A stretch of 22,281 nt of DNA from Nymphaea colorata. Lineage: Eukaryota > Streptophyta > Magnoliopsida > Nymphaeales > Nymphaeaceae. The notes under the pieces were generated by a model. That model saw only the letters and a program-made list of their open reading frames with translations. It was not told the DNA's origin and made no database searches. The stretch lies in the NCBI RefSeq assembly GCF_008831285.2, contig NW_022205103.1, positions 1 to 22,281 on the forward strand. Direction: 5' to 3'. Every line of letters starts with the position of its first letter. Within the stretch, counting starts at the first letter, position 1. Below are positions 10,801 through 19,800 of the stretch, in pieces. A program made the position numbers and the translations under genes.

Positions 10801-12709
10801 CTCTTCAAGCCTTTTTCTTTCAGCTTCTTCCTCAAGCCTGATCCTTTCCTCTTCAAGTCTTTTTCTTTCAGCTTCTTCCTCAAGCCTGATCCTTTCCTCT
10901 TCAAGTCTTTTTTTCTCAGCCTCCTCTTCAAGCCTTTTTCTTTCAGCTTCTTCCTCAAGCCTGATCCTTTCCTCTTCAAGTCGTTTTCTCTCAGCTTCTT
11001 CCTCAAGCCTTTTTCTTTCGGCTTCTTCCTCAAGCCTGATCCTTTCCTCTTCAAGCCTTTTCTTTCAGCTTCTTCCTCAAGCCTGATCCTTTCCTCTTCA
11101 AGTCTTTTTCTTTCAGCTTCTTCCTCAAGCTTGATCCTTTCCTCTTCAAGTCTTTTTCTTTCAGCTTCTTCCTCAAGCTTGATCCTTTCCTCTTCAAGTC
11201 GTTTTCTCTCAGCTTCCTCTTCAAGTCGTTTTCTCTCAGCTTCTTCCTCAGCTTGATCCTTTCCTCTTCAAGTCTTTTTCTCTCAGCTTCTTCCTCAAGC
11301 TTGATCCTTTCCTCTTCAAGTCTTTTCTCTCAGCTTCTTCCTCAAGTCTTTTTTTCTCTTACTCTTCTGCACGTAGCCTCAATTCTTATTGCTTACGAAG
11401 TTAAGCTTCTTTTTACAACATTTTTCTATGCTCTTCCTACCTTTGTTTTTGTTAGAGCTCTTCCTGAATACGCTTTCGCTCTCTTTCTTCCTATTATTAT
11501 CGTTGCCGTTTCGCAATTTGTTACTCTTCCAGTCTTCTGCGCTCCTCAGCCTCAGCAGCTAGCTTTTCCTATAATAATCTCTTCTCCTAAGCCTGCCTGA
11601 GTGCCTACTCAGCTGCTAACTTTTAGGCTTACAATCGTCGCTTTTATGCCTAAATGCGTTCCTCTTCTAATCTTTTCGCCTATTGGATTTATCTTAATTT
11701 CCTTTACTATTCTTACCTTTCTTCTCTTTTCCTTTCCTATTATTGCAGTCTCCTCATTTATTCCTCCTAAACGTAGCTAGGTTTTAGTTCTATTAATTAA
11801 TTTTCTTCACTACTTGCTGACTACCTATATCCTCGTGCTTCAAATTGGTATTAACCCGAGTATCTTATTTCTTCTGACAATTTTATAGGTGAATCTTCGT
11901 CTTTTTCAATAATTGCAGTCCCGTTTGGCTACAAGATCTCTATTTGGTTTGTAAGCTAATTTTATATTTATATCGTTTTTACTTATTCGGCTTTGGCTTC
12001 TTCCTATTTCTTTGCTTCTTATACCTATACTTTTTACTATGCATTTGCTTCCTGATTCTACATTTCTACTTTTTCTTCAGTAGCCACATTTTTCCTCCTC
12101 ATTCTCTTCCTCTCCCGTCCTCACTTCCACTTTTTAAATTTCTGGTTATTCTTAAAACTGCGCAACTTTTTCCTCCTCTTCTGCATTGATATTGGTGCTA
12201 AACTCCGACACATTATCCTATGGCATTTTTTCCTCTCTGATTTCTTTAATTTATGATGGTTCGTTCGATACGGTGGGAGTTACCGGTGTCTTTCCTTTTG
12301 TAGATGTCGGCGTGGTTCCACTTTTAACCTTATTTCTATCTGTTACGTTGCCCGATGTTGGGTTTTTCGTTGCTGGTGGGTTTTTAGTCGTGGCTGGCAG
12401 CGTCTTTGATGCGGAATTCGGGAGCTGTTTGGATGATGTTGCCGTTGTACCGGTTGCTGGCTTGGCTGAGGTTGGAGTAGTGGATGTTTTGGTTGCAAGT
12501 TTAGGCGGGTCTACTTTTGGATTTGTAGTAGGATTTGTTGTCTTGACTGGCGGTGGCTTGGTACCAGTATTCGATGCAACCGTTGGAGTAACAGTCTTTT
12601 TTACTGCTGGTGGTTATGGCCCTTTCTTGGTGGGGTCGGGTTTAGTCGCATTTGTAGTGGTTGTTGGCTTCTTTTCCGTTGGTGGGATTTTGGATTCTTT
12701 CTTGCTCAT
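7807..12709 (-). CDS. Giant single-alpha-helix/coiled-coil repeat protein with CaaX-like end
   Basis: Start ATG at 12709; TGA is the complement of 7807-7809, giving about 1,630 residues. Domains: residues 1-160 are low-complexity Pro/Thr/Lys (MSKKESKIPPTEKKPTTTTN); then an acidic linker (EEEEKVAQFQEQPEIQKVEV); then Gln-rich sequence (NQLTNQIEILQPNGTAIIEK). A helical block follows (LRQAQEKRLLQEKLAAEAEE), then roughly 900 residues of ERKRLEEERIRLEEEA-type repeats, then a second copy of the helical block (EALRQVQEKRLLQQKLVAEA). The tail is Gln/Lys-rich with a Ser/Thr region and ends KQKGCCQLI. The i/i+4 Glu-Arg/Lys spacing is typical of stable single alpha-helix rods (known in caldesmon and myosin VI/X types). 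The final CQLI fits a CaaX prenylation motif, with a second Cys beside it. Inference: a long, membrane-anchored cytoskeletal spacer. Frame breaks: near 12085 (one A short in an A run) and six in the array. Confidence 0.8.
8441..8600 (-). repeat. Flanking duplicate, copy 2 (C-terminal side of array)
   Basis: Closely similar to 11453-11612 in the same orientation. Shared landmarks include GCTTTCGCTCT, ATCGTTGCCG, TTTCGCAATTT-like and ATAATAATCTCTTCTCCTAA stretches and TGCCTGAGTGCC or a near match. Protein level: ALRQVQEKRLLQQKLVAEA and QQIAKRQRQEEKERKRIQE. Confidence 0.85.
8680..11360 (-). repeat. Tandem array of 48-nt (16-aa) and 27-nt (9-aa) coding units
   Basis: The long unit on the minus strand encodes ERKRLEEERIRLEEEA (48 nt); the short unit encodes ERKRLEEEA (27 nt). 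Variants are K for R (EKKRL), H for L (RIRHEEE) and T for A. A higher-order period of 267 nt (one short plus five long units, 89 aa) is visible between short units starting at 10091, 10358 and 10625. The array holds on the order of 50 to 60 units with very high nucleotide identity, which implies recent expansion or homogenisation. Six units lack exactly one base, near 9081, 9392, 9790, 11060, 11250 and 11325. Confidence 0.95.
11453..11612 (-). repeat. Flanking duplicate, copy 1 (N-terminal side of array)
   Basis: Partner of 8441-8600. Protein level: ALRQAQEKRLLQEKLAAEA and QQIAKRQRQQQEERERKRIQ. The 16-aa array sits between the two copies, so the array may have grown inside, or been generated together with, a duplicated helical block. 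Confidence 0.85.
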
Positions 12710-13001
12710 CTTATTATGTGTGAATTCTACTTTTTAATTGATTAATTATTAATTATTTTCTCTAAATATTTTGGATTTTAAACGAAAAAACTGATCTGGA
12801 TTATTGGCTTTGGATAATTAATGACCTTTCATATATGGATTTTCATTTGGATGGTTTGGAGAAGATGAAAATACTTATCTAAAGATTAATCTGCGAAAAA
12901 GATTAGCCATCTCACATTATCTTTATGTTTTTTATGTATGAATGGGTCCACACTCAATAAATTGTCCAATATCTGATGAATATTAAATTAGAATAAACAA
13001 C

Positions 13002-13720
13002 TCATGCATATCTTTGGTAATTGACAATCTTTTTGCTGGCATTTCTATGAATCATATAATCTTCATTGATATAATCCTCCTTTATCTTGTCTACTCTCTG
13101 TCTTTTCTCTCTTGGAACCGACTCCGTTTATTCTTATTCTACAGTTAATCGTAGGGGTTGTTTTCTGTCTAGCTAAAAAAAGAGATCTTGCGACCACTGG
13201 ACCTCATTGAATTCCCACACGATAACTCACTCGTGGAGGAAAGAGCGTTTTCTGAATGTTTTGACTCAGTGTTCTGGATTAAGTAGTTGCTTTCGTAACT
13301 CATGTACCTTTGGCTATTGATGTAGTCAGAAGTTTGTGGCTTGATATTTATGAGAGTTGATATTTTTTAGCTGGTCCTATGTGAGACTAACTTATGCTAT
13401 GCGATTTATTGAGGTTTTTTATTGGTAGGTTGTGGCGAAAGGAGGTTCATTCTAAATATTAATCTCATTTACCTAAAAGTTTAAATCCCATAGTACTTGG
13501 ACATCTGTCTTTCTCTTCGCATTTATTTATTCTTCTCTCCGTTGTACTCCTTTTGAATGATGTGCTGCTTGTCGAGGGCGTTTGATATCATCTTCACCTG
13601 GAAATTTCTAAAGGAATTTGCCCTGTTGCGGGAGGCGCTTCGGTTGGTTTGGGATTTGCTTCGTGATTTTTGGTAGAGGTGGAGGATAGGAGAATCCTTC
13701 TTAAATGGGTTGGCGTGCAT
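13002..13720 (-). CDS. Small basic Ser/Arg/Lys-rich protein, unknown
   Basis: ATG at 13720 (MHANPFKKDSPILHLYQKSR); TGA is the complement of 13002-13004, giving about 239 residues. In code 6 the frame runs through many TAA/TAG codons: SASRNRANSFRNFQVKMISN, SYESNYLIQNTESKHSENAL, SSTSELSCGNSMRSSGRKIS and RSRFQERKDREQTR. After a single-base break near 13096 it continues DKIKEDYINEDYMIHRNASK to QRYA. There is no signal peptide, membrane segment or recognisable fold; it looks largely disordered and phosphorylatable. A standard-code reading stops at the first TAA and would report only 65 residues. The 292-nt gap to the next minus gene (12710-13001) shows nothing else. Confidence 0.6.
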
Positions 13721-14591
13721 TTAATTGGAAGAATAGAATTATCAAAGATGTTTGGATTTTATAAGGAATTACAAGCTATTTTCTTATCATATTTTGACGG
13801 TGAGACTAAAATAAGAATTATCGATGTTGATTACCTTCCTTTTATTATGTTTTTATCAATTTTCCAATAATGTTTCCTTTTTTATTCAATAAAAAGCATT
13901 TTTATTCTAAATGATTCCGTATTACATTTATTTTTGTCGTAGTGATAGCATTCAACCGTTATATGCATCTTTTACCTTCTCGGTATTTTCTAAAGATGAA
14001 TAGTTAAGTATTATAAATGGATGATCTTTCCGAAATACAATAATTATTGAATAATTGTGAAGGGTTAAATACCTAACCATATATGACAATCCAAGGTAAA
14101 GGATTCAATTAATCATTCAAATTCCAATAATCAGTTTGATAAAATGTTTAATGCGAAAAAAATCGTAAGGAATTATGATTTTAAATGGGGGTCTTGATAT
14201 GATTTTTCAGGAATGGCCTTATGCCAAGGTTTTCGATCCGTATTTTAGGCAAGAAGCTATTTAATAGAGAACTATCATTATTTACTTATAAAATAATTCG
14301 AGATTTAAATGATAACATATGGAAAAAGCTAAAAATAACCTTCTTAAATCCAAACATAGGAAAGGGGCATTATTTTCCGAGAAGATTAGCATTTTTCGAT
14401 AAAATTAATCAAGTTTTAATTAATTTTATTCGAATAAACAGAGAAGATATCAACGTTTGGCATTTACATTCATAAAAAAAAATAAGCCTAACCCCTGCTA
14501 CACCCAAACGACCAATAAAACTTCAACATTTATTTGTTTGGTTATCACGCAAGCCTCCTCAGTTTAATATATATAATACGCATGACGATAA
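13721..14591. other. AT-rich intergenic region, no convincing gene
   Basis: Upstream of the small basic minus gene and downstream of the HTH gene. A + strand frame from ATG 14221 (MPRFSIRILGKKLFNRELSL) is open to a TGA near 14665 in code 6, but it uses no reassigned Gln codons over its first 84 residues, is AT-driven in composition and overlaps the HTH gene's 3' end. I treat it as unsupported. Confidence 0.5.
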
Positions 14592-14960
14592 TCAGTTCAA
14601 TACTGGCCAATAGTACATAATCGGAAATGTCATGGCTCTCTGGTAGGTCTCTTAGCACTGATATGAATATTCTTCCTTTATTTTGCCGACAATTAATTAT
14701 TCTTTTTCCTCATCCTCAACTTTTACAACTTCTTCCATTGATTAGATCTTGATCTTGGCCTGTTTGGGTGTTTCCTGCAAATCTAACAACATTTTGCCGA
14801 CTTTTTTGAATTTGCGCATAGGAAAAGTCCCTGTTTCTTTATATCTTTGAAGGATAAGTCTAGCGGTGGTGAGCTTGATGTTAAGTTTCTTGATTGCTCT
14901 CGCTATTGAATATCCCTCATAAACTACCATATTTACCAAAATCTTTCGTTTCTAAGTCAT
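14592..14960 (-). CDS. Small helix-turn-helix DNA-binding protein
   Basis: ATG at 14960 (MTQKRKILVNMVVYEGYSIA); TGA is the complement of 14592-14594, giving 122 residues in a single uninterrupted code-6 frame. Residues about 7-45 (VVYEGYSIARAIKKLNIKLT, then TARLILQRYKETG) match the homeodomain-like/transposase-type helix-turn-helix pattern: helix, 'G.SI..A...L.I...TA' turn, recognition helix, then 'RYKETG'. This fold occurs in Tc1/mariner-type transposase N-termini and in small transcription factors. A basic FPMRKFKK follows, then an acidic tail (SMEEVVKVEDEEKEQ). No catalytic DDE region is nearby, so a domesticated or solitary DNA-binding protein is more likely than an active transposase. 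Function is inferred from the fold only. Confidence 0.65.
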
Positions 14961-16896
14961 CCCCAAATTACCTTAAGCGATATTCTTGAATATTGTCTTT
15001 TGGAGAGTCTATCTGATGTTTTATTGGGCATGTCCGAATTAAATAAAAAATAATATAATCCAAGAATATTATTTCCGTCATCTCGCGTGGTTTACCGTTA
15101 TCTGTAAAATAAAAACGACGGTCTCCTGGACGGCTATCGGCGGAATTCCGCCAAATAACAACTCTCAACTTTTTTTACTTATTGGGTCCCTCGATAAACC
15201 ATTTATTCTTTTGAGGAAAATTGACACGCGAAGAGAAAATTCGGGCAATCAATAATTAGAAAATCAAATGATTTTGAGAGGTGAGGGCGCCATAATGGTT
15301 TTTGATTGGAATATTGATTTTGGTCTATTCAATAATGGAAAACATTTAATAGTATATGGGAATGCTCTCAGCTAGGTGTCTATTCTTGGGGTAAGAAAAT
15401 GATGGTGAAAATTGACTTCTGATGAATAAACTTAAATCATTTTTAATGCCATTTTTAGGAGAGTTATATATATTTTTCTTCTTATGCTCTTATATTAAAC
15501 GTTGGTAAAAGTTGATTATAATTACAAAAGCAGGACCATAATTCTATTCGTTGTTTCTTTAAATATTTTAAGAGATTAAGGAGTGTTCCTAACATCAGGG
15601 TTAAAAAATCATCATTTCATTTTTTTCTTCATGACTTTATGAAAAGTATATTTAGCCTTGTAAAATTCTCACATAGGGACTTCCGCAATAAAACTATTCC
15701 AATATTTTGTGAATGGTCGTAGGTTAATAAATCACTTATAAAGAATTTCAAATGATTTTTTGTTATTCCCTTGTAAGCAAACATCAAAATACAAAAGAAA
15801 TATTGAATACCACGATAGTTCTTTCATAATATTCATTTTAATTATCAGATTATTCATGGTGATTTGATGCGAAAATCAACCTTTTAAGGATCGTGAGGAT
15901 AATGATTGAGAAATTACGAAAGAAGTGGTGATCAATACAGCCTTACCACTGGGGATAGGTAATTTTCCAAGATGATAGGACTATCTAGAAGGGAAATGCT
16001 TATCTTTTTCGTACCTTTTTTTAAAAACTTTTCAAAAACTATTTTATAATCATAATTATAATTCTAAATTTATTGACATTTTTAATATAAACCAGTGTTT
16101 TTTCAAAAGCCCGAAGCCTTTTTCCCCATTTTTTTCTATCTAATTTATCGAATTTCAAAAACTTTGCGTATTAAATCATTTGAGTTTAATTTTAGTTTTT
16201 ACAACTTAGATAGCATGGAGTAAAAAACCTAATAAAACATATACTTTTTTATAATTTTAGTCAATGATAACGATAAAATAACTATCTACGAAGAGAAAAA
16301 TCATGAAGAGCTATGCTACTTCAATAGATTTTATTAACCCATATGTTTGTAGCATTTAAACGATACAAACATCCTTACAAAGGACTTAGATTTTCTCATA
16401 ATGGCCTTGAAAATAATAATTATGATCAAATAGGTGAGCGTTTTTAATGTTTATATACCGAAGAGATCAAGATTGGCAACATTAAAGAAAAATAGATAAG
16501 TATATTTAGACCGAAATATAGATTATGTATGAAAGGGCCTATTTGACAGATAAGTCATAAGAATCATTCCCAAGATAAAAAGGCTTGATATGATGTGCTC
16601 CATATTAATTCTAAAATGGCAATCCAATATGAATATATAAGATAAAATCATAAATTATAGAAAAACATCCATTTTTAGTATCGGTAATTATTTATGTAGA
16701 AAGGCATATCAATATCTCATTATGATAAGTTAAAAATGCCAAATCACTAAAACTAAAAGTCTTTAATCGTGTTAAAATCCTTCGATTTTTTTCCTTTTGA
16801 CCCAAAAAATTAATATCTGGAGTTGTAATAGCCTGTTTGATTAATTTCTTTTCTATTTTATAGACCGTATATTAATAAAGATCATCAACAATACCC
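14961..16896. other. AT-rich gene-free interval
   Basis: About 1.9 kb with frequent TGA in all forward frames and TCA in reverse frames, so no code-6 gene is supported. A minus open frame near 14968-15168 (MRVVIWRNSADSRPGDRRFY) overlaps the HTH start region out of frame. I see no tRNA, rRNA or CRISPR structure. The interval holds a GC-rich perfect palindrome at 15139-15152. It lies between the minus HTH gene and the + strand THADA gene, so it should contain two divergent promoters, which I cannot delimit. Confidence 0.55.
15139..15152. repeat. 14-bp perfect palindrome GGCGGAATTCCGCC
   Basis: A GC-rich exact inverted repeat without spacer, inside an AT-rich intergenic region about 180 bp upstream of the HTH gene start. 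It could be a dimeric protein-binding site or chance; no second copy was noticed. Confidence 0.6.
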
Positions 16897-19800
16897 ATGT
16901 AGATGCAAAAATCATCAATAACCTCAAAAATCCTCACCGGGATTTTCGCCCTCGCTTCTCCTATGCAGAATAACTCAAAGAAATTGCATCAATCGCCAGT
17001 GATAATGCAATCCCTGAAGAGGCAATCCATCAGCAGACCTTTTTACTCACCGAGACGACCAACATCCGCCAGAAATTCAAAGTGTATAAACGGTATATCG
17101 ACAGCAACGACCCCAAGGATGAACCGCAAAAAAGTTAGACATTTTTTATATAGACTTCATCGTCAAATATCTCACCAGCTTGCATGTCAAAGAATACGTA
17201 TTCGGAAACACCGAATCAAAGCCCGTCCTCATGAACACATTAAAAAGACTCAGCCAGCTAAAACCTTTTGCCGTTTAGGATTTCAATACCATCTTTAAGC
17301 GGATAGCGATCGAAGAGTACCAAGAAACAGAAACCTGCTTGAGCTTCTGGACATGCTGATCAGGGCAGGGAATAACTAATTTACCCAAAAAGCACCTTAC
17401 TTATAGGTTGTCTTCTCGATTACTTTCAGAGAGTTCGAGCAGGGCACCCATAAGATCATGGTCGATACATTTAAACTGAGATGGATTGAACACTTTGTGG
17501 ATGTCCTGAGATCCCTCAACAGCATCTTCAGACTTTACTTCAAGGTATTCGATGCATAGATCAAACAAAAAATCTCATAAAATTTGAGGAAGCTTGCCCT
17601 ACAGCATAAAATCCTAACAAAGTAAGTCCTAACGCAAATCTACCTCCTCTTGTTGCAGCTGAATCCAAACTAGCCGAAGCCAGAGTAGGCCAATCTTATC
17701 TGCATCATCCACTACCTCCACGCTCGCAATGTCATCCTGGGAGAGGACGTCCTTTCGGATATGATGCAGCTCCTCCCAACTTTAAAATAAACCGAACAGA
17801 AATGCCAAATCGCTCCTCTGCTGGTCAAAGCTTTCCAGAGCTACTATTCCAACTATAAGGACAAGCAGAACGTATTCGATAATATCGTCACCTTGTTCGA
17901 AGTGGGCCGGTCCATCTACTGCCATCTTGAAGAAATCGTCTCCATCATCATGAAGGATTCCGAAGCCCATTGGAATTTAGACGGAAATTTCATTCGAAAA
18001 TTCTTCATAGCCACAGTAGCCCTGAAGAATGGTTTTTCCACCGATGTGATTGTCTCCCAATGGCCCACAGTCATCCGTGATACGATCTTCCAGGTGGGCA
18101 ACATGACCATCCCCTACGCTTTTGATTGCGCTGAGAAGCTGTTCGAGAAACTTTACGAATAGGCTGGCAAGGATTACTCGCAGTGGATCAAGAGGTGGAT
18201 TGACGAGTATAAGGAATGCCTACTTTCTGCCGACAATAGAGGGCATATAAGGGGAATTATTGAGTTCATCAATCCTATCATCCTTTCTGTCAACTCCTAG
18301 CCAATAATCCTCAAGGAGATATTGTCCTTCTGTGAGCAATAGGCTAGCAAAGGATCCATCCTGATCGGCATCATTTCTCTTCTGAAATGTTACAAATAGC
18401 TAAACAAGATCGTGGTCGATGGGCAAAGGGAATGCTTCGTTCATGTGGAGGATAAGACCATCAATTTCACCAAAAACCAAATTAGGGAAATGCTTCTTAA
18501 CAATGATTCTAATGTTGCCTTAAAGGCACTGGAGTTTGTTACAGTCAACCAGAAAGCTTCATTACCCATGGAGCCATTATAACTGGTCTCACCTTGGAGT
18601 TCTATCGGCATTCACTCAAGACATCACTTCCATAATATAGAAAATCGTATCTCAACGCAACGAAGAAAGTCTTTGAAAGGTAAAGGACAGTCTATGAAAA
18701 TTAGCTGACCAAAACAGAAGCTTAGCTTAAGAAAAATAAAGGTATAAGCCTCGTGAGTATTTTGCTGAGTTCAAGGCATTCCTTCAAAATATCATCACCT
18801 TGTGCTATTAAAACATCTTCCCTGATGTTATCTTCGAACTGGCCAACCCAGCTCTCGAGATCCTGGTCCTAATCGGTACCTATTTCAACCGAAACCAAAT
18901 ATAAGTAAAGAAGGGTCAGATTCTCTAAGCATCCCACATCCTCAAGCAAACCACTTACTTTTAGCATCGCAATTTCGAGAATCTTTATGCTGTCTCCAGT
19001 CCTCCTACGAGAGTGTCCGCATCCTCTCCACCAAATCCTAACCTTCTTCTACGATCTCTAAGCCGTCGACCAGTTGAAACAGCTCTGGACTGAGTCCCTC
19101 GTCAACGCAAATAAATTAACCATCAAATCATACGAATACGCCTGCAGGATCCTTGCCTTCATTAGCCAAACCTACCCGCACTTGCTTCAACTGCCGCAAA
19201 AGTATACCCTCAAGGAACTCAATATATGCGAAATGTTCCTAACCATCATGAAGGAAAGATACGTTATCTTTAAAGAACAATTCGCCTCCCAAGAAGAAAG
19301 CTACTATAGCAACTTAATCCACGTATTCTGACAGTCTTTTCCTACACGTTCGATCATCTGGCTTCTAGCATTAGGAGCTAGCCTGACAAGTTCAAGCCTC
19401 ACTTCTAAGAGGTGAAGAACTTTTTGGCTGAGTTCTTCGATCTCATGAACCAAGTCATCCTATTTTCGGTGTAGATTTGCTCATCCAACATATCAACCGT
19501 CGTCCTCGACTCTCTTCCCCAGTCCCAAACAGACAAGAAGTACAAAGTGGACTGCCGGGGGCATTTCCTGTAAGAAACCAGCAAAAACGTGGGAAGTTTC
19601 TTCGAGACTACTGCACTATTGACCAGTATGGAGAATGAAGAGGAGGGAATATAGAATATGCTGGTTGTTTCTTTCTACCTCCTCACGAGAGAGGCGGGGC
19701 TTGTCTTCCAGAGCATCGGCAATATGGTGGGCACCAACTACTCCAACACCTACATCCCCACCGATTCCTTGGTCAAATTGGTCAATACCTACTTCTATGC

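Noticed and set aside
8680-11360. CRISPR array or minisatellite of non-coding origin
   Set aside because: Units abut without unique spacers, are multiples of 3 and encode a coherent helical repeat; the cell type is eukaryotic.
8696-11600. Long + strand Ser/Leu/Phe-rich and minus-strand KRKGSGLRKK-type ORFs over the repeat array
   Set aside because: They are other-frame shadows. The minus frame giving ERKRLEEERIRLEEEA continues into non-repetitive, protein-like flanks on both sides; these do not.
12186-12737. 183-residue Val/Gly-rich + strand ORF
   Set aside because: Antisense shadow of the Pro/Thr-rich N-terminus of the giant minus-strand gene, which has a proper ATG and continues into it.
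14221-14475. + strand 84-residue ORF MPRFSIRILGKKLFNRELSL...
   Set aside because: AT-driven composition, no reassigned codons, no recognised domain, and it runs antisense into the 3' end of the HTH gene when read in code 6.
14968-15168. Minus ORF MRVVIWRNSADSRPGDRRFY... upstream of the HTH gene
   Set aside because: It uses no reassigned Gln codons within its standard-code extent and overlaps the HTH gene out of frame when extended; no homology recognised. Left as unsupported.
16903-17298. 131-residue Arg/Ser-rich ORF at the start of the THADA gene
   Set aside because: Out-of-frame shadow; the code-6 frame RDFRPRFSYAEQLKEIASIA with the 20-nt intron at 17134 is far more protein-like.
17320-18605. 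14-nt GT...AG segments at frame breaks (near 17325, 18586 and 2379) as even shorter introns
   Set aside because: They would restore frame, but the breaks are equally explained by one missing base in a homopolymer, as proven by unit comparison in the repeat array, and the splice ends do not resemble the 20/22-nt introns.
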